From contig CANJPZ010000003.1 in NCBI GenBank assembly GCA_947476325.1, positions 1 to 64,000 of the forward strand: 64,000 nt of DNA. The letters run 5' to 3'. The stretch comes from Caulobacteraceae bacterium. Its GTDB lineage: Bacteria; Pseudomonadota; Alphaproteobacteria; Caulobacterales; Caulobacteraceae. Under the pieces are notes generated by a model that saw only the letters and a program-made list of their open reading frames with translations, made no database searches and was not told the origin of the DNA. The position numbers were made by a program, and so were the translations under genes. This document shows, one piece after another, positions 31,402 to 40,498 of the stretch (the first letter of the stretch is position 1; each line of letters starts with the position of its first letter).

Positions 31402-31744
31402 TCCTCAAACGCCGGTGACCCGGGGTCTGGAGCTCAACGAACTTGAGCCCTCGATGAACGCCCAGATGGATATCGGAGATGACGACAAGTCCGCGGCGGA
31501 TCTGACGCCGGTCTTCGACGTCCCGGTCAGCATTTCGGCCGTGCTCGGTCGCTCGCAAATGTCGGTCGCCCAGCTGCTGCAGCTGGGCGCCGGATCGATC
31601 GTCGAGCTGGACCGCAAGGTCGGCGAAGCCATCGACATCTACGTCAACAACCGCCTCGTCGCCCGCGGCGAGGTCGTAATCGTCGATGAACGCCTGGGCG
31701 TGACCATGACGGAAATCATCAAGGACGGCGACACCGCGGCCTGA
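31394..31744 (+). CDS. fliN: flagellar motor switch protein FliN
   Basis: FliN builds the lower C ring with FliM. The 116-residue protein has a short acidic N-terminus and the SpoA domain at about 38-110 (DVPVSISAVLGRSQMSVAQLLQLGAG, VDIYVNN-like IDIYVNNRLVARGEVVIVDERLGVTMTEII). The length is usual for alphaproteobacteria. It lies inside the fliF operon, and flbD follows 30 bp later with its own AAGGAGAG site. Confidence 0.96.
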   Translation: MDDPQTPVTRGLELNELEPSMNAQMDIGDDDKSAADLTPVFDVPVSISAVLGRSQMSVAQLLQLGAGSIVELDRKVGEAIDIYVNNRLVARGEVVIVDERLGVTMTEIIKDGDTAA

Positions 31745-31774
31745 TCGGCCCGCTGTGACGAAGGAGAGTAAGCT

Positions 31775-33139
31775 ATGAGACTTCTGGTGGTCGGACGATT
31801 GAGCGGACAGCTCTCGGTCGCGGTCAAGCTGGCGATGAGCACGGGTGCCAAGGTGGCGCACGTCGAGACCATCGAGGCGGCGACCCACGCCTTGCGCGCC
31901 GGCCAGGGCGCCGACCTGTTGATGGTCGATTGCGAACTCGACATCGCCGCCCTGATCGCCGCCAACGAGGCCGAGCGCATCCGCGTGCCGGTCGTCGCGT
32001 GTGGCGTGGATGCCGGCCCCCGTCAGGCCGCCGACGCCATCCGCGCCGGGGCCAAGGAATTCATCCCCCTGCCGCCCGACGCCGAGCTGATCGCCGCCGT
32101 TCTGGCCGCCGTCTCGGACGATGACCGCCCACTGGTGGCCGCCGATCCGGCCATGCAGGCGGTGCTGAAACTGGCCGACCAGGTCGCCGCATCCGACGCC
32201 TCGATCCTGATCACTGGCGAGAGCGGCGTCGGCAAGGAAGTCATGGCCCGCTACGTCCATGGCAAATCGCGCCGCGCGCAAAAGCCGTTCATCTCGGTCA
32301 ACTGCGCCGCCATCCCGGAGAACCTGCTGGAGAGCGAACTGTTCGGCCACGAGAAAGGCGCCTTCACCGGCGCCGTGGCCCGCCGCATCGGCAAGTTCGA
32401 AGAGGCCGACGGCGGCACCCTGCTGCTCGACGAAATCAGCGAAATGGACGGCCGCCTTCAGGCGAAACTCCTTCGCGCCCTTCAGGAGCGTGAGATCGAC
32501 CGCGTCGGCGGCTCCAAGCCGGTCAAGGTCAACATCCGCATCCTGGCCACATCGAACCGCGATCTGGTCCAGGCGGTGAAAGAGGGCGTGTTCCGCGAAG
32601 ACCTGCTCTATCGCCTAAACGTCGTGAACCTGCGCCTGCCGGCGCTGCGTGAGCGGCCGGGCGACATCCTGCCGCTAGCCGAATGCTTCATCAAGAAATA
32701 CGCCGCCGCCAACGGCGTGCCGGTGCGCCCGCTTGCCCCCCAGGCCCGCCAGCGTGTCGCCGCCCACCGCTGGAGCGGCAACGTTCGCGAGCTGGAAAAC
32801 GCCATGCACCGGGCGGTCCTGCTCTCGTCCGGCGCCGAGATCGAGGAATTCGCCATCCGTCTGCCGGACGGCCAGCCCCTGGGCGCCAATCCGGACACCG
32901 CCGTGGCCCGCACCGCCTCCATGGCGGCCGAGGCGGTCAGCCGCAACTTCGTCGGCCAGACAGTGTCCCAGATGGAGCAGGCCCTGATCATCGACACCCT
33001 GCGTCACTGCCTGGGCAACCGCACCCATGCGTCCAACATCCTGGGCATCTCGATCCGCACCCTGCGCAACAAGCTCAACGAGTACACCGCCGCGGGCGTC
33101 GATGTCCCCGCGCCCCAGGGCAACGTCAGTGCGGCGTGA
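31775..33139 (+). CDS. flbD: sigma-54-dependent flagellar regulator FlbD
   Basis: FlbD activates sigma-54 promoters of late flagellar genes and represses fliF in Caulobacter, with its activity tied to flagellar assembly through FliX. The 454-residue protein has an unusual receiver-like domain (1-118) lacking the usual double-Asp pocket, the AAA+ domain with Walker A GESGVGKE, the sigma-54 contact loop GAFTGA and Walker B TLLLDEI, and a C-terminal Fis-type helix-turn-helix ([20 protein letters not shown]). A palindromic repeat separates it from flhA. Confidence 0.95.
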   Translation: MRLLVVGRLSGQLSVAVKLAMSTGAKVAHVETIEAATHALRAGQGADLLMVDCELDIAALIAANEAERIRVPVVACGVDAGPRQAADAIRAGAKEFIPLPPDAELIAAVLAAVSDDDRPLVAADPAMQAVLKLADQVAASDASILITGESGVGKEVMARYVHGKSRRAQKPFISVNCAAIPENLLESELFGHEKGAFTGAVARRIGKFEEADGGTLLLDEISEMDGRLQAKLLRALQEREIDRVGGSKPVKVNIRILATSNRDLVQAVKEGVFREDLLYRLNVVNLRLPALRERPGDILPLAECFIKKYAAANGVPVRPLAPQARQRVAAHRWSGNVRELENAMHRAVLLSSGAEIEEFAIRLPDGQPLGANPDTAVARTASMAAEAVSRNFVGQTVSQMEQALIIDTLRHCLGNRTHASNILGISIRTLRNKLNEYTAAGVDVPAPQGNVSAA

Positions 33140-33151
33140 AGCAGAACAAAT

Positions 33152-33314
33152 GCCTTTCTCCCCTTGTGGGAGAAGGTGGCCGCTTGGCGGCCGGATGAGG
33201 GGTCGCACCGGCCTCTCCACTGCCGGCTGCGCGGGGCCGCTCAAGCGGATGGGTTCGCGCGACCCCTCATCCGACGCCGTGCGGGCGCCACCTTCTCCCA
33301 CAAGGGGAGAAGGC
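33152..33314. repeat. nested palindromic element between flbD and flhA
   Basis: Outer arms of about 28 bp (33152-33180 and 33287-33314) are complementary except for one extra T. A second pair of perfect 15-bp arms (33192-33206 and 33259-33273) is nested inside. The outer arm also folds on itself as CTCCC-CTTGT-GGGAG. The 163-bp element looks like a dispersed miniature palindrome, and carries no gene. Confidence 0.85.
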
Positions 33315-33344
33315 GACTTCTCATTGGGGACACGCACCCGCTAG

Positions 33345-35441
33345 ATGGCCGACACCTCCATCCCCTTCTCGGCGACCAACCAGCCCACGGGCCGGGACGT
33401 GCTGTCGTGGGTGATGCGCGGCGAGGTCGCCCTTTCGATCGGCGTTATCGGCGTCATCGTTCTTTTGATCCTGCCGATTCCGGCCTTCATGCTGGATCTG
33501 CTGCTGTCGGTCGGCATCACCAGCGCCGTGCTGATCCTGATGACCTCGCTGATGATCAAGCGGCCGCTGGAATTCACCGCCTTTCCGACGGTGCTGCTGG
33601 TCTCGACCCTGTTCCGTCTGGCGCTCAACATCGCCTCAACGCGTCTGATCCTCAGTCACGGCCAGGAAGGCACCGAGGGGGCCGGCCACATCATCAACGC
33701 CTTCGGCAAGCTGATGACGGGCGGCTCGTTCATCATCGGGGTGATCCTGTTCATCATCCTGGTGATCGTCAATTTCGTGGTCATCACCAAGGGCTCGGGT
33801 CGCATCGCCGAAGTCGCCGCCCGCTTCACCCTCGACGCCATGCCAGGCAAGCAGATGGCCATCGACTCCGACCTGTCGTCGGGCCTGATTGACGAGACCG
33901 AAGCCAAGAAGCGCCGCAAGGAGCTGGAACAGGAATCCACCTTCTTCGGGGCCATGGACGGCGCCAGCAAGTTCGTGCGCGGCGATGCGATCGCCGGCCT
34001 GATCATCGTCGCCATCAATCTGATCGGCGGCATCCTGATCGGAGTGCTGCAGCACAAGATGGCGATCGGCGACGCCACCGCCACCTACACCACCATGACC
34101 ATCGGCGACGGACTGGTCAGTCAGATCCCGGCCCTGGTCATCTCCATCGCCGCCGGCTTTCTCGTCTCCAAGGCCGGCGTCGAGGGTGCCGCCGACAAGG
34201 CCCTGGTCACACAGCTGGCCATGAATCCCATCGTGCTGGGCATGGTCGCCGCCTCGGCCCTTGTGCTGGCCCTTGTGCCAGGCATGCCCAAACTGCCATT
34301 CATCGGCATCGCCGGCGGCCTGGGCTACCTGGCCTGGCGACGGTCCCAGGACGCCAAGAAACCGAAAGCCGCTCCCGTCATCGAAAAGCCGGCCACCGAC
34401 GCCGAAGAGCCGATCGCCGCGACGCTGGCCATCGACGACATCAAGATCGAGCTGGGCTACGGCCTCCTGCCGCTGATCAACGATCTGGAGGGCCGCCGCC
34501 TGACCGACCAGATCCGCGCCCTGCGCCGCACCCTGGCCACCGACTTCGGCTTCGTCATGCCGCCGGTGCGCATCCTCGACAACATGCGCCTGCCCACCCA
34601 GGGCTACTCCCTGCGCATCAAGGAAATGGACGCCGGCTCCGGCGAGGTGCGCCTTGGCTCGCTCATGGCCATGGACCCGCGCGGCGGCCAGGTGGAACTG
34701 CCGGGCGAGCATGTGCGCGAGCCGGCCTTTGGCCTGCCGGCCTCATGGATCGACGAGAACCTCAAGGAAGAGGCGACCTTCCGCGGCTACACCATCGTCG
34801 ATCCGGCCACGGTGCTGACCACCCACCTGACCGAGGTTCTGAAAGACAACATGGCCGAGCTGCTCTCCTATGCCGAGATGCAAAAGCTCATCAAGGATCT
34901 GCCGGCCGAACAGAAAAAGCTCGCCGACGACCTGATCCCCGGCGTGGTCAGCCCCACCACGGTCCAGCGCGTTCTTCAGGCCCTGCTGCGCGAACGCGTC
35001 TCGATCCGCGACCTGCCGACCATTCTCGAGGCCCTGGGCGAGGCCGCTCCCCACACCACCAACATCCTCAACCTTGTCGAAGCGGTGCGCTCGCGTATGG
35101 CCCGTCAGCTGTGCTGGCAGAACCGCGCCGACGACGGCGCCCTGCCCATCGTCACCCTGTCTCCGGATTGGGAACAGGCCTTCTCCGAGGCGCTCATCGG
35201 CCCACCCGGCGAAGAGCGGCAACTGGCGCTCGCCCCCTCGCGTCTGCAGGCCTTCATCAAGGCCGTCCGCGAAGCCTTCGAGCGCGCCGCCCACGCCGGC
35301 GAGACCCCCGTCCTGCTCACCAGCCCCCAGATCCGCCCCTACGTCCGCTCGATCATCGAACGCTTCCGCAGCCAGACGGTGGTCATGTCCCAGAACGAGG
35401 TCCACGTGCGGGCCAAGCTGAGGACGGTGGATTCGGTTTAG
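33345..35441 (+). CDS. flhA: flagellar type III export gate protein FlhA
   Basis: FlhA forms the nonameric gate of the flagellar export apparatus. The 698-residue protein has about eight membrane spans in the first 330 residues, the FHIPEP-type conserved segment (FPTVLLVSTLFRLALNIASTRLIL), a cytoplasmic linker and the four-subdomain cytosolic part ending near RFRSQTVVMSQNEVHV. The ATG has no strong ribosome site directly before it, and the upstream sequence is the palindromic element, so expression may depend on read-through from flbD or a promoter close to the start. Confidence 0.97.
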   Translation: MADTSIPFSATNQPTGRDVLSWVMRGEVALSIGVIGVIVLLILPIPAFMLDLLLSVGITSAVLILMTSLMIKRPLEFTAFPTVLLVSTLFRLALNIASTRLILSHGQEGTEGAGHIINAFGKLMTGGSFIIGVILFIILVIVNFVVITKGSGRIAEVAARFTLDAMPGKQMAIDSDLSSGLIDETEAKKRRKELEQESTFFGAMDGASKFVRGDAIAGLIIVAINLIGGILIGVLQHKMAIGDATATYTTMTIGDGLVSQIPALVISIAAGFLVSKAGVEGAADKALVTQLAMNPIVLGMVAASALVLALVPGMPKLPFIGIAGGLGYLAWRRSQDAKKPKAAPVIEKPATDAEEPIAATLAIDDIKIELGYGLLPLINDLEGRRLTDQIRALRRTLATDFGFVMPPVRILDNMRLPTQGYSLRIKEMDAGSGEVRLGSLMAMDPRGGQVELPGEHVREPAFGLPASWIDENLKEEATFRGYTIVDPATVLTTHLTEVLKDNMAELLSYAEMQKLIKDLPAEQKKLADDLIPGVVSPTTVQRVLQALLRERVSIRDLPTILEALGEAAPHTTNILNLVEAVRSRMARQLCWQNRADDGALPIVTLSPDWEQAFSEALIGPPGEERQLALAPSRLQAFIKAVREAFERAAHAGETPVLLTSPQIRPYVRSIIERFRSQTVVMSQNEVHVRAKLRTVDSV

Positions 35442-35774
35442 GGGAAGTACGACAAAATCCGACTTGCCGCCCGGGCCGGACAGGGCTCAGGCTTTCGGGC
35501 TCAATGCCGCCCAAGCCGCCAAACCGATCCGAATTCCTGCTTCGATGCCGGGCGATTCCCGCGCGCCTGAAAACGCCAGACGGCGAACAGCGGCTGGCGG
35601 ACGTCGAGGCCCTTCGATCTGACGGCGAACTGATGATGGCTGGCGGCAGGCTGACTCATCCTGACGCCGCGCACACAGGCGAAAATCCGCCATTCCCTTA
35701 TCTGGAAACGATTTTCCCAACGCGGGGCTCGCCGCGAATGACACCAAACGCGAAAAAACTGATTTTGCTGTCAA
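35442..35774. other. intergenic stretch after flhA with no recognised gene
   Basis: About 330 bp between flhA and the convergent methyltransferase gene. Both strands have open frames of about 95-110 codons, but none shows family sequence, a credible ribosome site or periodic codon use like its neighbours. No T-rich terminator or repeat was found. Confidence 0.5.
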
Positions 35775-36395
35775 TCAGGGCAGGCGCAGCAGAACGGGCA
35801 GAACGTCCGCCGCATGCAGCCAGCCGAAACCCAGAGCCAGAGGCACGGCCACCAGGAACACCAGGCCGTCGACGAAGGTGCGTATGACCAATCTTGGCTG
35901 CACCTCCAGCACGTCCACGCCGCGCCACAGGGCCGGGTTGGGCAGGAACCGGGGGGTGGTGGTCAGATAGTGCGCATAGGGCTCGCCCAGCGCGCCCTTC
36001 AGGTGCGCTTCCTCGCGGCCCACCAGGCGGCGGAAGACGATCCACACCACCACGGTGAACAGCACCGTGACCACCGCGCTGCCGGTCTGGGCGGCAAAGC
36101 CGGCCGTGCCGACGAAGGAGAAGAAGTAGAGTGGGTTGCGGCAGACCGAATAGGGGCCGGTGTCGACCAGCTGCTGGGCCTTGCGTCCGCCGATATAGAG
36201 CGTGCACCAGCAACGTCCCAGGATCGCCGCGCAGATGGCCAACCGCCCCAAATAGACGACTGTTGTCTGGGTCCAGCCGCCAGAGCCGGTCACCAGGGCG
36301 AAGATGGCCACGAACAGCACCGCCACGGCGGTCAGGACGCCGCGCCGCCGGTTCTGCACGTCGTGCAGGAAATTGGCCCCGCGCGGTTTGCCCAT
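35775..36395 (-). CDS. isoprenylcysteine methyltransferase-like (ICMT/PEMT) membrane protein
   Basis: From ATG 36395 (AAGGAAC upstream) the product is 206 residues with about five membrane spans and the ICMT/phospholipid methyltransferase signature near TGPYSVCRNPLYFFSFVG and LKGALGEPYAHY, where SAM is bound at the membrane face. Bacterial members methylate lipids or unknown small molecules. The reading frame extends upstream to 36551 but those residues are not membrane-like. Substrate unknown. Confidence 0.85.
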   Translation of the reverse strand: MGKPRGANFLHDVQNRRRGVLTAVAVLFVAIFALVTGSGGWTQTTVVYLGRLAICAAILGRCWCTLYIGGRKAQQLVDTGPYSVCRNPLYFFSFVGTAGFAAQTGSAVVTVLFTVVVWIVFRRLVGREEAHLKGALGEPYAHYLTTTPRFLPNPALWRGVDVLEVQPRLVIRTFVDGLVFLVAVPLALGFGWLHAADVLPVLLRLP

Positions 36396-36600
36396 GGTGG
36401 GTTCCTTTGATTCGAAGGGCCTTCGTATCCGCCGCTCCCGCGTGAGGCAATGACGGGGATGCCGGCCTGCCTGTGTTCGATGCGAAGCGGCCACACATTG
36501 CAGGCCAGCCGCGCTCGGGCGTTGCGGGAAGCCTCCGGCCCTGTTAGCCATTCACTCCTCAAGGGGAGGGGCCTTAGCGCCCGGTCAGGATCGTCGACCC

Positions 36601-36948
36601 ATGCGGCCAAGTGGCAGAACTACAGGATCGTTTCTGGCGGACTTCTTGAGTCTCGACCGGGTCATGGCCGGCGAGGTGCTCAAGCTTGTCTACTGGGCCG
36701 GCCTGGCCATGGTGGCGCTGATCGGCTTCTCGTTCTTCGGCGTCAGTATCGGGATGGTGATCAACGACTTCCCGCGCGGCCTGCTGATCGCCTTCCCGGG
36801 CATCATCGGCGGGGTTCTGGTGACCGTAGCCCTGGCCCTGATCTGGCGGGCGTTCTGCGAATTCGTCACCGCCATCTTCCGGATCAGCGAAGACCTGCGC
36901 GCCCTGCGCCAGGCTCAGGACGCCGACCGCCGCAACCAGGGCCGCTAG
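36601..36948 (+). CDS. DUF4282 membrane protein
   Basis: The 115-residue product has the DUF4282 layout: a short head (FLADFLSLDRVMAGEVLKLVYW), two membrane spans (LAMVALIGFSFFGVSIGMV and FPGIIGGVLVTVALALIW) and a conserved WRAFCEFVTAIFRISEDLRALR stretch before a charged tail. The family has no known role. AGGA stands 9 nt before the ATG. It converges with the deleted xylanase gene and overlaps its end by 4 bp. Confidence 0.85.
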   Translation: MRPSGRTTGSFLADFLSLDRVMAGEVLKLVYWAGLAMVALIGFSFFGVSIGMVINDFPRGLLIAFPGIIGGVLVTVALALIWRAFCEFVTAIFRISEDLRALRQAQDADRRNQGR

Positions 36949-37421
36949 CCCAGCAAAACCCGGGTCAGGGCGTCCAGCGCCGGCTTGGGTGCGCCCGCAT
37001 CGTCAAACATCGATGGCCGGTCGGCTGGGCCCGTCCCGTTCGGGCCCTTCAGCTTCTGGAACGCCTCGCCGTCCTGAGCGTACCAGATCAGGGTGTGCCC
37101 GTGCAGGCGCATGGCGTGGGCCCTAGCATAGTCTGCGATCTGGTCGGGGGCGTCGAACTTCAGCCTGCCGTCTGGCTTGAGGATGTATTCCATCTTCATT
37201 TCCCACTCGGGCGTGAGCTGGGAGATGTGCCGGTCCAGAATGCCGGTGAACACCGGATCGCGCAGCTGGCCGGTCATCACCGAGGCGCCGACGGGAAAGG
37301 GCGCGCACTTCAGCGATCGGGTCGGGCCCGGAGCCGGCTGGCTCTGCGCGGCCTTGCCGCACGCGGCCAGGGCCAGGGTGGAGCCCAGAAAGGCGCGGCG
37401 GCCGAGGGGCCGGCCGGTCAT
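36945..37421 (-). pseudogene. internally deleted GH10 xylanase remnant
   Basis: The intact 158-codon frame begins with a Tat-like leader and a lipobox-like ALAAC (Cys21), then matches the start of a GH10 endo-1,4-beta-xylanase: VGASVMTG, HISQLTPEWEMKMEYI (about 65-80) and RLHGHTLIWY (105-114). Within about 20 residues it jumps to RPSMFDDAGAPKPALDAL (135-152), which is the extreme C-terminus of the same fold. The middle of the barrel, including the acid/base WDVVNE and nucleophile TE-D regions, is absent, so xylanase activity is not expected. It overlaps the fliJ stop (ATGA) and so is coupled to fliIJ. Confidence 0.75.
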
Positions 37422-37825
37422 TTCGACACCATCCGCAATCCGACTTCGTCCATCTCGGCGGTCTCGCGCCGGTCACGTTCCTTGGCGTCGGCGGCGCGGG
37501 CCGCCTCCAGGACGTGCTCGTATTTCTTCAGGGCCTCAAAGGCCTCAGCCAGGGCGTCGCGGGCGCCGGACTCCTCGACCGCGATGACGGCCAGCTGTTC
37601 CTCAAGCGCCGCCTTGCGAATACGCACGCCCTCGACGAAGCCGGCCAGGTAAAGCCCGGCCGCCTCGATGCGTGCGGCGCCTGCGCGCTCGGCGGTCAGT
37701 TCGGCCTCCAGGGCGGCCATTTGCATCTCTATGCCGATGCGCCGCTCGACGATCTCGGCGACGCGCTTTTGCACCGTCTCGACCTCGTGGTTCGAGATCC
37801 GGATCAGCGACCTGGCCCATTTCAT
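37418..37825 (-). CDS. fliJ: flagellar export chaperone FliJ
   Basis: FliJ is a small coiled-coil protein that couples the FliI ATPase ring to FlhA. The 135-residue product is almost entirely helical and charged ([48 protein letters not shown]), as FliJ is. Its ATG overlaps the fliI stop by 4 bp. The family is weakly conserved, so position after fliI supports the call. Confidence 0.9.
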   Translation of the reverse strand: MKWARSLIRISNHEVETVQKRVAEIVERRIGIEMQMAALEAELTAERAGAARIEAAGLYLAGFVEGVRIRKAALEEQLAVIAVEESGARDALAEAFEALKKYEHVLEAARAADAKERDRRETAEMDEVGLRMVSK

Positions 37826-39198
37826 CCCGGCGCGCTCACGATCTGTTCAAGCCGGGCGAAGGATTCATCCAGGCTGGTCACCTCATCCTTGTCCTGGGAC
37901 AGGAAGGCTTCGAGGTCGGGGTTCAGGCGAATGGCCCGGTCAACATCGGGGTCGGCGCCCATGCGGTAGGCGCCGATGCGGATCAGCTCTTCCATGTTGG
38001 AATAGGCGGCCAGGGACTTGCGCGCCTTGGCGGCGATCTCGCGCTCATGGGGCAACTGGCAACCGGGCATGGTCCGGGAGATTGACTTCAAAACGTTTAT
38101 GGCCGGAAAACGCCCGCGCTCGGCGATGGCCCGCTCCATGACGATGTGCCCGTCCAGAATGCCTCGCACCGCATCGGCGATCGGCTCGTTATGATCATCG
38201 CCGTCCACCAGGATCGTGAACAGGCCGGTGATAGGCCCCGCCGTCGTGCCGTCGGGCCGCACGGGCCCCGGACCGGCGCGCTCCAGCAGCTTGGGCAACT
38301 CGGTGAAGACCGTCGGGGTATAGCCCTTGGTGGTCGGCGGCTCGCCGGCGGCCAGGCCGATCTCGCGCTGGGCCATGGCAAAGCGCGTTACGCTGTCCAT
38401 CAGGCAAAGCACTTCCTGGTCCTGGTCACGCAGATACTCGGCTACGGCCAGGGTCATGTAGGCCGCCTGACGCCGCTTCAGCGCCGGCTCGTCCGAGGTG
38501 GCGACCACGACGATGGCCCGCTTCAGGCCTTCAGGGCCCAGGGTTTCCTCGATGAATTCCCGCACCTCGCGGCCCCGCTCGCCGATCAGTCCGACGACGA
38601 CGGCGTCGCAGGTGGCGTGGCGCGCCAGCATGGACATCAGCACAGACTTGCCGACGCCGGATCCGGCAAAGATGCCCAGGCGCTGGCCCCGGCAGGTGGT
38701 GGTGAACACATCCATGGCCCGCACGCACAGGTCCAAGCGCTCGCCCACGCGGCCCCGCGTGTGAGCCGGAGGCGGCGGCGCGCGCAAGGGATAGGCGGCC
38801 GGCCCCTGCGGCAAGGGACCCTTGCCGTCGATGGGATCGCCAAAGGCGTCAATGATGCGCCCCTTCCAGGCGAGCGTCGGCCGCACCGTGGCGGCTTCAG
38901 GCATGATGCGGATGTCGGCGCCCGGAGCCACGCCTTCCAGCGCGCCGAAGGGCATCAGCAGGGCGCGGGTCTCGCGAAAGCCGACGACCTCGGCCGCCAG
39001 GGGTCCTGCGCCCATCCGCTCGATCTCGGCCCGCGCGCCGATCGCCAGCCGGGTCAGACCGCCGCGGGCCTCGACCAGCAGACCGTTCACCGCCGAGACC
39101 CTGGCCGAGACGGTCAGGGGATCAATGCGATCAACGGCGGCGATAAGGTTTCGCAAGGGCTGGCGGCCTCTTCGGATAAGACGGCCAGTGTCGATCAC
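37822..39198 (-). CDS. fliI: flagellum-specific ATPase FliI
   Basis: FliI is the hexameric ATPase of flagellar protein export. The 458-residue protein has the F1-beta-like core with Walker [27 protein letters not shown], Walker [19 protein letters not shown], and [14 protein letters not shown]. The only suitable start is GTG 39198, which lies within GGGAGGTGATC, a complete anti-Shine-Dalgarno match with no spacing, so the true start may be the TTG 14 codons downstream or translation may be unusual. It is divergent from ctrA. Confidence 0.95.
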   Translation of the reverse strand: MIDTGRLIRRGRQPLRNLIAAVDRIDPLTVSARVSAVNGLLVEARGGLTRLAIGARAEIERMGAGPLAAEVVGFRETRALLMPFGALEGVAPGADIRIMPEAATVRPTLAWKGRIIDAFGDPIDGKGPLPQGPAAYPLRAPPPPAHTRGRVGERLDLCVRAMDVFTTTCRGQRLGIFAGSGVGKSVLMSMLARHATCDAVVVGLIGERGREVREFIEETLGPEGLKRAIVVVATSDEPALKRRQAAYMTLAVAEYLRDQDQEVLCLMDSVTRFAMAQREIGLAAGEPPTTKGYTPTVFTELPKLLERAGPGPVRPDGTTAGPITGLFTILVDGDDHNEPIADAVRGILDGHIVMERAIAERGRFPAINVLKSISRTMPGCQLPHEREIAAKARKSLAAYSNMEELIRIGAYRMGADPDVDRAIRLNPDLEAFLSQDKDEVTSLDESFARLEQIVSAPG

Positions 39199-39443
39199 CT
39201 CCCGTTAACCATGAATGAAGGCGCCGGCTTTCAAGGCCGATCACGAAAGATTCATCACGGGTGCGACTTGCGGGCGCCGATGGACTCTTGCGGCCGATTC
39301 GCAATCGGCGTTAACGATTCGGTTAGAAGGTTTTCATTATTAACGAGAGTTGAATTAACCCGCTGGCAATCGATTTGGCGGGTGCGGGAGCGGATTCCTA
39401 TAGTCCGCGGGCTGATCGCGCCGTTTGGCGCAAAGGGGACGAG
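39199..39443. promoter_or_regulatory. divergent fliI/ctrA control region with clustered GANTC and CtrA-like boxes
   Basis: Five GANTC sites (39249, 39283, 39296, 39316, 39393) fall in 245 bp. TTAA-N7-TGAA occurs at 39205-39219, close to the fliI start, and again at 39340-39354, followed by TTAACC at 39355-39360. TTGGCG (39375) and TATAGT (39399), 18 bp apart, form a candidate ctrA promoter with GATTC in its spacer. In Caulobacter, ctrA is controlled by GcrA, CcrM methylation and CtrA itself; this layout fits that. Confidence 0.65.
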
Positions 39444-40145
39444 ATGCGCGTTCTGTTGATTGAAGACGACAGCGCCACCGCACAGAGCATCGAGCTGATG
39501 CTTAAGTCGGAAGGCTTTAATGTATACACGACAGACCTCGGGGAAGAGGGCGTCGACCTGGGGAAGATCTACGATTATGATTTGATCCTGCTCGATCTGA
39601 ATCTACCGGACATGAGCGGCATCGATGTGCTGCGAACCCTGCGGGTCGGAAAGATCAATACGCCGGTGATGATCCTGTCGGGAACCAGCGAGATCGACAC
39701 CAAGGTCAAGACCTTCGGCGCTGGCGGCGACGACTACATGACCAAGCCCTTCCACAAGGACGAACTGGTGGCTCGCATCCACGCCGTCGTCCGCCGCTCC
39801 AAGGGCCACGCCCAGTCGGTCATCAAGACCGGCGACATCACGGTCAACCTCGACGCCAAGACGGTCGAAGTGAACGGCCTGCGGGTCCACCTGACCGGCA
39901 AGGAATACCAGATGCTGGAGCTGCTCTCCCTGCGCAAGGGCACGACCTTGACCAAGGAAATGTTCCTCAACCACCTCTATGGCGGCATGGACGAGCCCGA
40001 GCTGAAGATCATCGACGTCTTCATCTGCAAACTCCGCAAAAAGCTCGCCCTTGCCACCAACGGCAAGCACCACATCGAAACTGTCTGGGGCCGCGGCTAC
40101 GTTCTGCGCGACCCGGCCGAAGGTCATCAGGCGGCCGCCGCCTGA
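39444..40145 (+). CDS. ctrA: cell-cycle response regulator CtrA
   Basis: CtrA is the master cell-cycle regulator of Caulobacter: phosphorylated through CckA-ChpT, it binds TTAA-N7-TTAA, blocks origin firing and controls flagellar and division genes. The 233-residue protein has a receiver domain with phospho-acceptor D51 ([11 protein letters not shown]), K104 region (TKPF) and an OmpR-type winged helix ([27 protein letters not shown]). It ends in HQAAAA; a C-terminal alanine pair is the ClpXP degron in Caulobacter CtrA. AAAGGGG precedes the ATG. Confidence 0.98.
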   Translation: MRVLLIEDDSATAQSIELMLKSEGFNVYTTDLGEEGVDLGKIYDYDLILLDLNLPDMSGIDVLRTLRVGKINTPVMILSGTSEIDTKVKTFGAGGDDYMTKPFHKDELVARIHAVVRRSKGHAQSVIKTGDITVNLDAKTVEVNGLRVHLTGKEYQMLELLSLRKGTTLTKEMFLNHLYGGMDEPELKIIDVFICKLRKKLALATNGKHHIETVWGRGYVLRDPAEGHQAAAA

Positions 40146-40498
40146 GCCGTAAAATCGTAACAGAAATCGAAAGGCCGTTCCGGTTGTCCGGGGCGGCCTT
40201 TTGCTTTAAGGGGGGCCGTTAGACCTAAATCGACAATCAAGCCTGACGAATCAATACTGTAAAGCTTGAGTGCAGTTGAAGGCCCTATCAGGAGTCGCGC
40301 CGCGACCGCCTGACGCAGGCTGCTTCGCGCAAACGCTGATCCCGCAACAAAATCAGTGCGCAACCTGTGGACGAATTCCCGACTCAGCCTATTCAGTTAA
40401 CTCGAGATTAACTTCGAAGGGCGTTCAGTTAACCCTTCATAATCCATAACGCGGCGAGCGGGTCGCAGCGTTGGGGGCGGGATACAAGAGGGTCTTTC
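40146..40498 (+). promoter_or_regulatory. ftsZ upstream region with a consensus CtrA box and GANTC sites
   Basis: This 353-bp stretch contains the ctrA terminator and then the ftsZ promoter. A perfect TTAA-N7-TTAA CtrA box lies at 40397-40411, and TTAACCC-type sequence follows at about 40430. GANTC sites are at 40248, 40292 and 40381. In Caulobacter, CtrA represses ftsZ and CcrM methylation promotes its transcription, which matches this content. No gene is seen in it. Confidence 0.7.
40170..40206 (+). terminator. rho-independent terminator of ctrA
   Basis: AAAGGCCG (40170-40177) pairs with CGGCCTTT (40194-40201) around an inner CCGG-TTGT-CCGG stem with two wobble pairs, followed by TTTGCTTT. 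Confidence 0.85.

Noticed and set aside
31223-32350. 375-codon minus-strand frame over flbE/fliN/flbD
   Set aside because: Shadow of well-identified flagellar genes in high-GC DNA.
34745-35887. 380-codon plus-strand frame running out of flhA
   Set aside because: Mostly a shadow of flhA and the following intergenic region, with no family sequence and no ribosome site.
38146-39459. 437-codon plus-strand frame over fliI and into ctrA
   Set aside because: fliI and ctrA are both certain, and this frame has no homology seen by eye.
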